A stretch of 33,883 nucleotides of DNA. It comes from Oscillospiraceae bacterium (GTDB lineage: Bacteria; Bacillota; Clostridia; Oscillospirales; CAG-272). The stretch covers positions 1-33,883 of the forward strand of contig SVQM01000011.1 of assembly GCA_015065335.1 (NCBI GenBank), given 5' to 3'. Below, one piece after another: positions 24,261 through 31,734 of this stretch (positions are counted from its first letter, which is position 1; each line of letters begins with the position of its first letter). Under the pieces are notes generated by a model. That model saw only the letters and a list, made by a program, of their open reading frames with translations, searched no databases and had not been told where the DNA came from. A program made the translations under genes and the position numbers.

Positions 24261-25370
24261 TTGATTATCGCCCTTGAAGAAGCAAAACATAAGCTTAATG
24301 CCTTTCGTGATAATATCGCTGAGCTCGGCAGTGCCCTCAGGATCGACGAGCTTAATGCAAAGGCTGATGAGCTTGAGGCTACTACTCAGGCTCCCGAATT
24401 CTGGAATGATCAGCAGAATTCCGGTAAAGTGCTGCAGGAGATAAAGCGTCTTCGTTCAAAGATCGAAAACTACGAAAATCTCGCTGAGAAGCTTGAGGAT
24501 ACCATCGTTCTCGCAGAAATGGCTATTGAAGAGAATGACGAGAGCATGACTGACGAGATCCTCGCAGAAGTTGAAAACATTGAGAAGGAAGAGGAAAGAC
24601 AGCGTATCGAGGTCCTCCTCTCCGGCGAATACGATAAGAACAACGCCATCATCTCATTCCATCCGGGTGCCGGCGGTACCGAGGCTCAGGACTGGGCTCT
24701 CATGCTCTACCGTATGTACACACGTTGGGGTGAGAAGCACGGATATAACGTAAAGCTCCTTGACTGGCTTGACGGAGAAGAAGCTGGTATCAAGAGTGCC
24801 ACCATCATGATCGAGGGAACCAACGCCTACGGTTATATGAAAAGCGAAAACGGTGTTCACAGACTTGTCCGTGTGTCACCCTTCGATAGCTCCGGACGCA
24901 GACATACATCCTTTGCATCTGTTGAGGTAATGCCTGAATTTGATGATGACAACACCATAGAGATCCGTGACGAGGATCTTGAGATCACTGCACACCGTTC
25001 CAGCGGTGCCGGTGGTCAGCACATCAACAAGACCGACTCGGCTATTCGTATCACTCATATTCCTACCGGTATCGTTGTAGGCTGTCAGACCGAGCGAAGC
25101 CAGCTTCAGAACAAGGAAACAGCAATGAAGATGCTGAAATCCAAGCTTATGGAGATCAAGGAACGAGAAAAGCTTGAAAGGATCGACGATATCAAAGGTG
25201 TCAAGACGAACATTGAGTGGGGTGCTCAGATCCGTTCATATGTTTTCATGCCCTACACTCTCGCTAAGGATACTCGTACAAGCTACGAGGATGGTAATAT
25301 TCAGGCAGTCATGGATGGTGATATAGACGGCTTCATAAATGCCTACCTGAAAATGAACGCAGGAAAATAA
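24261..25370 (+). CDS. prfB: Peptide chain release factor 2 (RF2)
   Basis: A 369-residue class I release factor. The codon-recognition motif SPFDSSGRRHTSF near residue 206 marks it as RF2 (UAA/UGA) rather than RF1. The catalytic GGQ is near residue 251 in HRSSGAGGQHINKTDSA, and PEFWNDQQ in the N-terminal domain matches RF2. The start is a TTG at 24261, nine bases after GGAGG. The gene is one uninterrupted frame: the in-frame UGA and CUU slippery site found near codon 25 of most bacterial prfB genes is absent, and the aligned region reads straight through. Autoregulation by programmed frameshifting is therefore lost here. Confidence 0.97.
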   Translation: MIIALEEAKHKLNAFRDNIAELGSALRIDELNAKADELEATTQAPEFWNDQQNSGKVLQEIKRLRSKIENYENLAEKLEDTIVLAEMAIEENDESMTDEILAEVENIEKEEERQRIEVLLSGEYDKNNAIISFHPGAGGTEAQDWALMLYRMYTRWGEKHGYNVKLLDWLDGEEAGIKSATIMIEGTNAYGYMKSENGVHRLVRVSPFDSSGRRHTSFASVEVMPEFDDDNTIEIRDEDLEITAHRSSGAGGQHINKTDSAIRITHIPTGIVVGCQTERSQLQNKETAMKMLKSKLMEIKEREKLERIDDIKGVKTNIEWGAQIRSYVFMPYTLAKDTRTSYEDGNIQAVMDGDIDGFINAYLKMNAGK

Positions 25371-25388
25371 TTTAATTCAAGGGGGATT

Positions 25389-26201
25389 GTGCTTTTGCAT
25401 TATCCCCTTATGTTTGTGGAGAATACAGTGAAAAAAGAAGCTGACAGACAACAAGCATCCCTTATTTTCGAGGGTATGACCTCCTTTCGTGCAATACTGA
25501 AATCACGTTCACGAAAGATCTTACACCTTTGGTTTGACAAAGAACGCCTGGAGAAAAAACAGCGGGAATTTGAATTTATACAGCGTATGGCAACGGATCT
25601 CGGATTCGCCGTAGAGCTGTGTCAGAGAGACGCAATTGACTCTCTTGCCACGGGTACATCCCACGGAGGTGTTATCTTTGAATGCGGTGAACGACCTCTC
25701 CCCCCTGTTTCAGAGATCGATCTCAGTGCCGTATCTGACGGTATCTCCGGCTTTTACATGATGATCGAAGGGATCGAGGATCCGTATAATTTCGGATATG
25801 CACTGCGCTCAGCTTACGCCGCAGGCGTTGCCGGTGTAATACTTTCACCGAGAAACTGGATGAGTGCGGCAGGTGTCGTTTGCCGCTCATCAGCAGGCGC
25901 ATCTGAGCTTCTGCCTATGTATGTCGGGGAAGCCGAAGAAACTGTAAGTGTTTTAAAGAATAACGGTTTTCGTATAATATGTGCGGGAATACGAGATTCT
26001 GTTCCCGTATATGATTGCGATCTTACTCCTCCTATTTTATTTATAGTAGGCGGAGAAAAAAGAGGAATATCATCAAAACTCCTTGCAATGTCCGATTCCG
26101 TCGTGCGTCTTGATTACGGGAGAGAATTCAACGGTTCCCTCTCTGCGGCATCAGCCGCTTCAATTCTCGCCTATGAAGTTCTGCGTCAAAACAGAAAGTG
26201 A
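25389..26201 (+). CDS. TrmH/SpoU family RNA methyltransferase
   Basis: An RNA 2'-O-ribose methyltransferase of the SPOUT class, about 270 residues. The three SpoU motifs are present: IEGIEDPYNFGYALRSAYAAG (motif 1, written here in part; usual form DPxNxGAIxRTA, here with Tyr-Ala for Ala-Ile), FIVGGEKRGIS (motif 2) and NGSLSAASAASILAYEV (motif 3, knot-forming). The N-terminal 95 residues act as the substrate-binding part. The start is uncertain: GTG at 25389 is only three bases after GGGGG, TTG at 25395 is nine bases after it, and ATG at 25410 is also in frame. The substrate (23S rRNA or tRNA) cannot be told. It follows prfB by 18 bases. Confidence 0.85.
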   Translation: MLLHYPLMFVENTVKKEADRQQASLIFEGMTSFRAILKSRSRKILHLWFDKERLEKKQREFEFIQRMATDLGFAVELCQRDAIDSLATGTSHGGVIFECGERPLPPVSEIDLSAVSDGISGFYMMIEGIEDPYNFGYALRSAYAAGVAGVILSPRNWMSAAGVVCRSSAGASELLPMYVGEAEETVSVLKNNGFRIICAGIRDSVPVYDCDLTPPILFIVGGEKRGISSKLLAMSDSVVRLDYGREFNGSLSAASAASILAYEVLRQNRK

Positions 26202-26210
26202 TCTCCGTAT

Positions 26211-26768
26211 ATGAAATTATATGACATAATCATTCTTGCTACAGCCCTTTCCATGGACGCCTTTGCCGTATCAGTTTGTAAAGGCCTTTCCGTATGTAAA
26301 GTCAAATTCCGCCATATGCTCATCTGTGGTATATATTTCGGATTTTTTCAGGCACTTATGCCAACCATCGGTTATTTTGTCGGTGAGGGACTCGGCTGTT
26401 ATATCTCAACCGTAAGCGATTTCGTAGCATTTGCACTCCTCGCTCTCATCGGTATAAGCATGATAAGAGAATCCTTTGATACTGATAATGATGAATCTTC
26501 GGATTTCGGCTTCAAGGCAATGATTATTCTTGCTATCGCCACAAGTATTGATGCTCTTGCGGCAGGATTTACGTTCTCGATCAAGAACGCCTCTATACTT
26601 CTCGCTGCTCCTATAATCGGTATCATCACCTTCACATTTTCCTTTATAGGAGTCCGCATAGGTAACATTTTCGGCTGTAGGTACAAAAGCATTTCAGAAA
26701 GAGTCGGCGGTATAGTTCTTATTTTAATGGGAATAAAAATACTGCTTGAGCACTTCGGTATAATATAA
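26211..26768 (+). CDS. mntP: Manganese efflux pump MntP
   Basis: A 185-residue membrane protein of the MntP family that exports manganese. Six hydrophobic helices are visible. The paired metal-site motifs ALSMDAFAVSVCKGL (residues about 12-26) and ATSIDALAAGFTFSI (about 109-123) carry the two conserved aspartates on equivalent helices of an inverted repeat. The ATG is nine bases after the methyltransferase stop, so it is probably read from the same transcript. No manganese-sensing yybP-ykoY riboswitch fits in that gap, so any metal control would have to act from further upstream or elsewhere. Confidence 0.93.
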   Translation: MKLYDIIILATALSMDAFAVSVCKGLSVCKVKFRHMLICGIYFGFFQALMPTIGYFVGEGLGCYISTVSDFVAFALLALIGISMIRESFDTDNDESSDFGFKAMIILAIATSIDALAAGFTFSIKNASILLAAPIIGIITFTFSFIGVRIGNIFGCRYKSISERVGGIVLILMGIKILLEHFGII

Positions 26769-26805
26769 ACTTAATATTTTTACCATAAAATTTACAGTAT
26801 ATCCA

Positions 26806-26834
26806 TTGAAGTTATATAATAAATATGGTATAAA
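26806..26834 (+). promoter_or_regulatory. Promoter of the LtaS-like gene
   Basis: TTGAAG (26806-26811) and TATAAA (26829-26834) are 17 bases apart in a very AT-rich gap after mntP. AAGGAG at 26865-26870 and the GTG start follow. Confidence 0.6.
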
Positions 26835-26878
26835 TATTTTTATCTTATCTTTAATTGCGTATTTAAGGAGATATTCCA

Positions 26879-29500
26879 GTGCAATTTTCCGATATTAAAA
26901 ATAAACTTTCAAATGCAAAAAACATTCTGAGACCAATTCTCAGAAAACTTCGCATTTTCTGGTTTCCTCTTTTATTTTGTTATCTTGAGACCGTGCTCCA
27001 TTATTTCGCATACAGATCTTTTAGCAATAGTACGATGTGGATAATTCTTTTTTCCGTAGGTCTCGGCTTCTTTTTCACCTTTTTAACAAGTGTTTTTCCT
27101 AAAAAAGCGAACGCCATCCTTACATATGTTTTTACCTTTATTTTCACTTTGATCTTTGAGATACAGACTGTTTATTTTGAGATTTTCAAAGGATTTGCTC
27201 CCGTATCCTCGGTAAAAATGGGAGCTCAGGCTGTTACAAATTTCACGGGCAGCATGATCGAAGGTATCATGTCATCGCTGTTCTGGATATTCCTTATCCT
27301 TCTTCCCTTTTTGTTCCTGTGTATTTTCGGTATTTGGCTACGTCCAAAATTCAATCCTTCCGCAAAGATCATAAACCGATTTATCTCTCTCTTTGCGTCT
27401 ATAATCCTTCTTTTTGGCACGATCAGTATTATGGCGACATTCTTCTCCGGTACCCCTTCGGTTTATATGACCTTCTCAAGCTCTCGCACGTCAACTGACT
27501 CAAGCGTCAATTACTTCGGTCTTAACACCACGATGATCCAGGAGATCCGTTGGATCATCTTCCCCGAATCGGATAAGGCAACCTCAGAAACACTTTCAGA
27601 CCGTGTTTATCAGACAGGAGCCAATATCGACGAATCTATAGATTTCAAAGAACTTTATGAAAAAGCCGGAGACAATGCAGCGCTCAAAAATCTTACTACT
27701 GAGCTTTCCAATATGCCGGTAACACAAAAAAACATTTATACCGGGACCTGTAGTGGTTATAATCTTATCTCGATTTGTGCCGAGGCTTTCTCTCCCGTAT
27801 TCATAAGTGAGGAGCTCACTCCCACGCTCTATAAGCTTACTAACAGCGGATTTATCTTCGATAATTTCTATGCAACTTTCCCCAACACTACCACTAACGG
27901 TGAATATGCATTCTGCACCGGACTCTATCCTGATATGTCACGTGAAAAAACAGATTCCAGCTTCAGTGTATCCACCACTAATTACCTTCCCTATTGCTAC
28001 GGCAATATCTTCCGTAAAAGTGGTGCCAACGCATATGCTTACCACAACTATGTAGCCGAGTTTTACTACCGCAATTTCACTCATCCTAATATGGGATATC
28101 TTTTCAAGGCTGCTAACAGCGGTCTTGATATGGAGATCACATGGCCATCCTCTGACTACGATATGATGAAGGCATCTGTAGACGACTTTATAAGCAGCGG
28201 TGAGCAATTTGTTGCTTATTACATGACTTTCAGCGGTCACTATCAGTACACCCTTGCTAATGCGATGAGTGCAAAAAACTGGAATACCGTAAAGGATCTC
28301 CCCTATTCTGAGGCAGCACGTGCGTATATCGCTTGCAATCTTGAACTTGAATATGCTCTGACTTATCTGATGGAGCAGCTTGAGGGAGCCGGGATCGCCG
28401 ATAAAACCGTAATTGTGCTCACAACCGATCATTATCCTTACGGTCTTACTGATGAGCAGTATGCGGAGCTTGCAGGACATGAAATAAATGATGTGTTCGA
28501 CAAACAAAAGAACAGCTTTATTTGTTATGTACCCGGAATGGATCCTGTTCACGTTGATGAGTATTGCTCCACCGTTGATATACTGCCGACAGTTCTGAAT
28601 CTTTTTGGATTCACTTATGATTCACGTCTTCTCGTAGGACAGGATGTACTTGATCCCGATGCTGAGCATGTTGCTATTATGGCTGACGGTAGTTTTATTG
28701 CCGATGGTATTTCTTATGATGCCTCGAAGATCGCATACTCATACGACAACATGACTGATGAGGAATTTGTTCGTGGTGAAAAGCTGTATAAAGCAGTTCA
28801 GAAACGTTTCTACGTAAGTACCGAGATCCTGAACAACGATTACTATAAGTTCGTATTCGATGTGTCATCTGATTCAGAAAAGATCGACGATCTCACAAGT
28901 CCCTATGAAGATGTGGGAATAATGACACAGTCTCCCGTTTATTTTGTGCTGAAGCATGACATAATGGATCCTTCGTCGGAGACAAACTTTGGACTTTATG
29001 AAAATTGTCCTATTATCACCGTTATAGATTCTATGTACAGAGTAGCTGATAATGTATATGGGGAAGATAAAAATTCTTATGATGACGGTGCATACAGAGA
29101 CAAAAACTGTCCTTTCTTTGCTTCCGAAAAGCATACAGATGCTATTATCTGGGCATATCGTCATGGTATTTTAATTGATGACGGACTTATACCACATGAT
29201 CTGAACAGTACTATCACTCTCGGACAGTTCGCCATCTTAATTGAGAGGTCTGCTGATTACTTCGGAATGAGCACCTATCTCGAATGGAGCCTTCTCAAAA
29301 ACTCCACTGTATATTATCGATATCTTGATGAGCGTATACTACACGCTTCACTTTTCTGTCGGGAAATGAACATTATCATCGGCGACGGAAATAAAGATTA
29401 CGTATTCTACACATCAACTGCTACTTTGACCAAGTATTTTGTTGTTGAGTCTATCTACAGATTGTGCTCATACTATGTAATGCCGGGAACCGAACAATGA
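26879..29500 (+). CDS. LtaS-like phosphoglycerol transferase (sulfatase fold) with SLH-like C-terminal region
   Basis: An 873-residue membrane enzyme. The GTG start follows AAGGAG by eight bases. Five hydrophobic helices lie in the first 200 residues, as in lipoteichoic acid synthases. The extracellular sulfatase-fold domain follows: a metal-site Glu in ICAEAFSP (about 299), the nucleophilic Thr region NTTTNGEYAF (about 335), and the Asp-His pair in VLTTDHYPYG (about 515). It should transfer glycerol phosphate or a similar group to a cell-surface polymer. After the enzyme domain ends (about 600-650) there are two stretches that look like degenerate SLH repeats: about 735-795 (AIIWAYRHGILIDDG, later TLGQFAILIER) and about 805-865 (ASLFCREMNIIIGDG, later TLTKYFVVESIYRL). 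SLH repeats bind secondary wall polymers, and this fusion is unusual. The gene stands alone, with its own promoter. Confidence 0.85.
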   Translation: MQFSDIKNKLSNAKNILRPILRKLRIFWFPLLFCYLETVLHYFAYRSFSNSTMWIILFSVGLGFFFTFLTSVFPKKANAILTYVFTFIFTLIFEIQTVYFEIFKGFAPVSSVKMGAQAVTNFTGSMIEGIMSSLFWIFLILLPFLFLCIFGIWLRPKFNPSAKIINRFISLFASIILLFGTISIMATFFSGTPSVYMTFSSSRTSTDSSVNYFGLNTTMIQEIRWIIFPESDKATSETLSDRVYQTGANIDESIDFKELYEKAGDNAALKNLTTELSNMPVTQKNIYTGTCSGYNLISICAEAFSPVFISEELTPTLYKLTNSGFIFDNFYATFPNTTTNGEYAFCTGLYPDMSREKTDSSFSVSTTNYLPYCYGNIFRKSGANAYAYHNYVAEFYYRNFTHPNMGYLFKAANSGLDMEITWPSSDYDMMKASVDDFISSGEQFVAYYMTFSGHYQYTLANAMSAKNWNTVKDLPYSEAARAYIACNLELEYALTYLMEQLEGAGIADKTVIVLTTDHYPYGLTDEQYAELAGHEINDVFDKQKNSFICYVPGMDPVHVDEYCSTVDILPTVLNLFGFTYDSRLLVGQDVLDPDAEHVAIMADGSFIADGISYDASKIAYSYDNMTDEEFVRGEKLYKAVQKRFYVSTEILNNDYYKFVFDVSSDSEKIDDLTSPYEDVGIMTQSPVYFVLKHDIMDPSSETNFGLYENCPIITVIDSMYRVADNVYGEDKNSYDDGAYRDKNCPFFASEKHTDAIIWAYRHGILIDDGLIPHDLNSTITLGQFAILIERSADYFGMSTYLEWSLLKNSTVYYRYLDERILHASLFCREMNIIIGDGNKDYVFYTSTATLTKYFVVESIYRLCSYYVMPGTEQ

Positions 29501-29509
29501 TATAGTGAT

Positions 29510-29546
29510 AACATTAGCACACTTCACTGAGCAGTGTGCTAATGTT
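29510..29546 (+). terminator. Perfect 14-bp-stem hairpin after the LtaS-like gene
   Basis: AACATTAGCACACT (29510-29523) pairs perfectly with AGTGTGCTAATGTT (29533-29546). No T run follows directly, but the first hairpin of the tandem units with a T6 run comes nine bases later and may be the true stop. Confidence 0.6.
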
Positions 29547-29554
29547 CATCATTC

Positions 29555-29829
29555 AAAAAGCTCATCACATAGTGATGAGCTTTTTTGGTTGACCCATCGG
29601 AGAGTCAGAACTGACGGAGTTCGACTCTCCTACGTAAAAAGCCCATCACTATGTGATGAGCTTTTTTGGTGGTGAGCCATCGGAGAGTCAGAACTGACGG
29701 AGTTCGACTCTCCTACGTAAAAAGCTCATCACACAGTGATGAGCTTTTTTGGTGACCCATCGAAGAGTCAGAACTGACGGAGTTCGACTCTCCTACGTAA
29801 AAAGCCCATCACTATGTGATGAGCTTTTT
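29555..29829. repeat. Tandem ~81-bp units: terminator hairpin plus rearranged tRNA-Lys 3' end
   Basis: The hairpin AAAAAGC(T/C)CATCAC...GTGATGAGCTTTTTT recurs at 29555, 29636, 29719 and 29799 (spacing 81, 83 and 80 bases). Between the hairpins, each unit holds GGAGAGTCAGAACTGACGG followed by AGTTCGACTCTCC, a second stem-loop, and on the minus strand a copy of the 3' end of the adjacent tRNA-Lys, GATGGGTCACCA. The units differ by a few substitutions and small insertions: one has GATGGCTCACCACCA, another GATGGGTCAACCA. There is no coding potential. The hairpins can end transcription from both sides. Confidence 0.9.
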
Positions 29830-29905
29830 TGGTGACCCATCGGAGAGTCGAACTCCGGACACCATGATTAAAAGTCATGTGCTCTGCCATCTGAGCTAAT
29901 GGGTC
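29830..29905 (-). tRNA. tRNA-Lys (anticodon TTT), CCA encoded
   Basis: Read on the minus strand, the 76-base gene has a seven-pair acceptor stem (GACCCAT with ATGGGTC), D arm AGCTCAGATGGCAGAGC, anticodon loop CTTTTAA on the stem ATGA/TCAT giving anticodon TTT, T arm CGGAGTTCGACTCTCCG, discriminator A and an encoded CCA. A terminator-type hairpin directly follows the CCA. Its 3' end is the source of the tandem units beside it. Confidence 0.97.
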
Positions 29906-29939
29906 ATATATTTTATTATCTGCGTTTTCGCGCCTAATT

Positions 29940-29968
29940 ATAATACCATATTACGGATAAAAAGTCAA
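29940..29968 (-). promoter_or_regulatory. Promoter of tRNA-Lys
   Basis: On the minus strand, TTGACT (29968-29963) and TATTAT (29945-29940) are 17 bases apart, placing the transcription start about 28 bases before the mature tRNA 5' end. Confidence 0.7.
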
Positions 29969-30002
29969 TAGTTATCTTGAATTTTTCCTTAATTTATAAA
30001 AG

Positions 30003-30036
30003 ATTTCAGCCCTCGAAAAATTACGAGGGCTGAAAT
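30003..30036 (-). terminator. Intrinsic terminator of the Gfo/Idh/MocA gene
   Basis: ATTTCAGCCCTCG (30003-30015) pairs perfectly with CGAGGGCTGAAAT (30024-30036). On the minus strand it is followed by TCTTTTAT, nine bases after the stop codon. Confidence 0.8.
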
Positions 30037-30044
30037 ATCTTAAA

Positions 30045-31331
30045 TTAGTCTTTGATCTCAAAGTCAGTGCCGTACTCGAGGTTAGTACCGTTCTTCCAAA
30101 GCTCCTCATGGCGCTTATAGGTAGACTCGGGAACAGGCTCATAGGGATGAGAGGATCTGGGCAGAAGCTGATCACCTGCAACCCAAGGAGTTGTACAAGC
30201 ATGATCGTTTCTGTACGCATCTCTCTCCTCCTTATTACGGAGGTTAGGAACCTTCACAGGTACGTTACCGTCGAGAATGGACTTATATGCGAGAAGTCCG
30301 CAAATACCCATATCTACAGCGGTATATACATCGATCGCCCACTCACCCTGAGGACGTCCGAGCATCTTCTCAATGAAGAAATGAGTAGCATAGAAGTCAG
30401 AACCGCCGTGAGTACCAAACTGCTTTGCCTTCTCAGGCTCTACGGGCGGCTCGGGATTGTAGTTCTCCCACTCACCCTTACAGAACTTATCGCTCTCAAG
30501 ATACACGTGCATAAGCTCGCTGTCCTCCTTATAGGGGAAGCGATCGCCTTCCATCATACCCTTCTGACCGTAGATCATGTAGTTGTAGCTACAAGGCTCT
30601 CTCTTAAGGTCACCGTGTACGGAACGTGCGATTGCACCATTCTCAAGGGTAACGATCTCGATACCGGTACCACGGGTGATAGCGATATCCTTATACTTAT
30701 CATGGAGAGGAGTCTCAAATCCTACTACCTGAACAGGACGAAGTCCGGTCATGGTGAGCATAGGACCAATGGAGTGAGTACAGTAGAATGTAGGATGCAT
30801 TCTGTTTCTCCAATGATCGGGATCACCGTATGTGATCTGGGGCCAAATAGCAGTACAGTCGTGGATGTACTCACCCTCGATATATGTAACCTCACCGATA
30901 TCGCCTCTCTTATAGCGGTGCCACATCTCAAATGCGTGACGCATATAGCAGTAGTTCTCTGCGTAGGTGTATACGAGTCCTGTTTCCTCAACAGTCTCGA
31001 TAAGCTCTACGGCCTGTGCCATGGTCTCACAGGGGAGAACCTCGGACATTACGTGCTTACCTGCCTTGAGGCAACGGATAGCATATACTGCGTGCTCGGT
31101 AGCATAGTTAGCAAGAACAACAGCATCCATATCGTGCTTGATGAACTCATCAAAGTCGGTATAGGTTGCAATGTTCATACCTCTCTGCTCACCCTCTTTG
31201 GTAATACCTTCAAGAATGGGCTCGTACTTGTCACATACTGCAACAAGCTCTGCGTCGTCATGATTGAACAGGACGTTGATCATGGTATGTCCGCGGTAAC
31301 CACCGAAGACACCGATCTTAAGTTTTGCCAT
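30045..31331 (-). CDS. Gfo/Idh/MocA family oxidoreductase
   Basis: A 428-residue NAD(P)-dependent dehydrogenase-type protein, usually acting on sugars, inositols or glycosides. The N-terminal Rossmann fold is IGVFGGYRGHTMINVL (residues about 6-21), where GGYRGH replaces the more common GxGxxG. CLKAGKHVMSEVLPCETMAQA near residues 87-107 takes the place of the usual EKP motif, with Glu-Val-Leu-Pro. The C-terminal alpha/beta domain follows (GEVTYIEGEYIHDC near 150). AGAGAGG precedes the ATG. No transporter or other catabolic gene adjoins it, so the substrate is unknown. It stands between tRNA-Lys and the repeat region upstream. Confidence 0.9.
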   Translation of the reverse strand: MAKLKIGVFGGYRGHTMINVLFNHDDAELVAVCDKYEPILEGITKEGEQRGMNIATYTDFDEFIKHDMDAVVLANYATEHAVYAIRCLKAGKHVMSEVLPCETMAQAVELIETVEETGLVYTYAENYCYMRHAFEMWHRYKRGDIGEVTYIEGEYIHDCTAIWPQITYGDPDHWRNRMHPTFYCTHSIGPMLTMTGLRPVQVVGFETPLHDKYKDIAITRGTGIEIVTLENGAIARSVHGDLKREPCSYNYMIYGQKGMMEGDRFPYKEDSELMHVYLESDKFCKGEWENYNPEPPVEPEKAKQFGTHGGSDFYATHFFIEKMLGRPQGEWAIDVYTAVDMGICGLLAYKSILDGNVPVKVPNLRNKEERDAYRNDHACTTPWVAGDQLLPRSSHPYEPVPESTYKRHEELWKNGTNLEYGTDFEIKD

Positions 31332-31372
31332 AATTAAAATCCTCTCTTTATGGAATTAAATTATCTATTTTC

Positions 31373-31648
31373 TCTTCTTTTCTTGAAAGAAAAGAAGCAA
31401 AAGAACTTTAGGACTTGGGACAAATCTATAACTTACGATAAACCTTCTACATACTGCTATCCGCATTTTCACTTCTTCCCGGAAAGAAAAGAAGCAAAAG
31501 AACTTTAGGGCATGGGATAAATCTAAAAAAATATGATAACACTTCTACATACCGCTATCCGCATTTTCACTTCTTCCCGGAAAGAAAAGAAGCAAAAGAA
31601 CTTTAGGGCATGGGATAAATCTAAAAAAATATGATAACACTTCTACAT
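31373..31648. repeat. 98-bp tandem repeat in the glnS to Gfo/Idh gap
   Basis: The unit starting CTTCTACATAC recurs at 31444, 31542 and (beginning only) 31640, exactly 98 bases apart. Units 31444-31541 and 31542-31639 differ at one base that I can see. A third, diverged partial unit (31373-31443) precedes them and contains the hairpin CTTCTTTTCTTGAAAGAAAAGAAG, written here in part. The 403-base gap 31332-31734 holds this, the palindrome at 31661-31720, and no gene. Confidence 0.9.
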
Positions 31649-31660
31649 AAAGCTTTTTGG

Positions 31661-31720
31661 AATCCTTAAAACCTTTTTCCCGAAAAAGGTTTTAAGCGGG
31701 GCTTGGGGTGGAACCTCAAT
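31661..31720 (+). repeat. Dispersed palindrome with G-rich tail, copy 2
   Basis: A perfect 14-bp stem (31665-31678 with 31683-31696, loop CCCG) is followed by CGGGGCTTGGGGTGGAACC and TCAATA. This is the same order of parts as copy 1 at 15452-15508 read on the minus strand. It lies 14 bases past the glnS stop and might help end glnS transcription. Confidence 0.7.
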
Positions 31721-31734
31721 AGAAACACACAACA

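Noticed and set aside
24318-24360. Programmed frameshift in prfB
   Set aside because: The expected in-frame UGA and slippery CUU are not there; the frame is continuous.
26202-26210. yybP-ykoY manganese riboswitch before mntP
   Set aside because: Only nine bases separate mntP from the preceding gene, so no such structure fits.
29555-29829. CRISPR array
   Set aside because: The units are contiguous copies without unique spacers, and no cas genes are present. They are tRNA-derived tandem repeats.
30108-31337. Open frame of 409 codons on the plus strand opposite the Gfo/Idh/MocA gene
   Set aside because: It is an exact antisense shadow of a gene with clear family motifs, has no family features of its own, and lacks a ribosome binding site and promoter.
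31444-31648. CRISPR array or iterons of a replication origin
   Set aside because: 98-bp units repeat in full with no variable spacers, and no replication protein gene is nearby.
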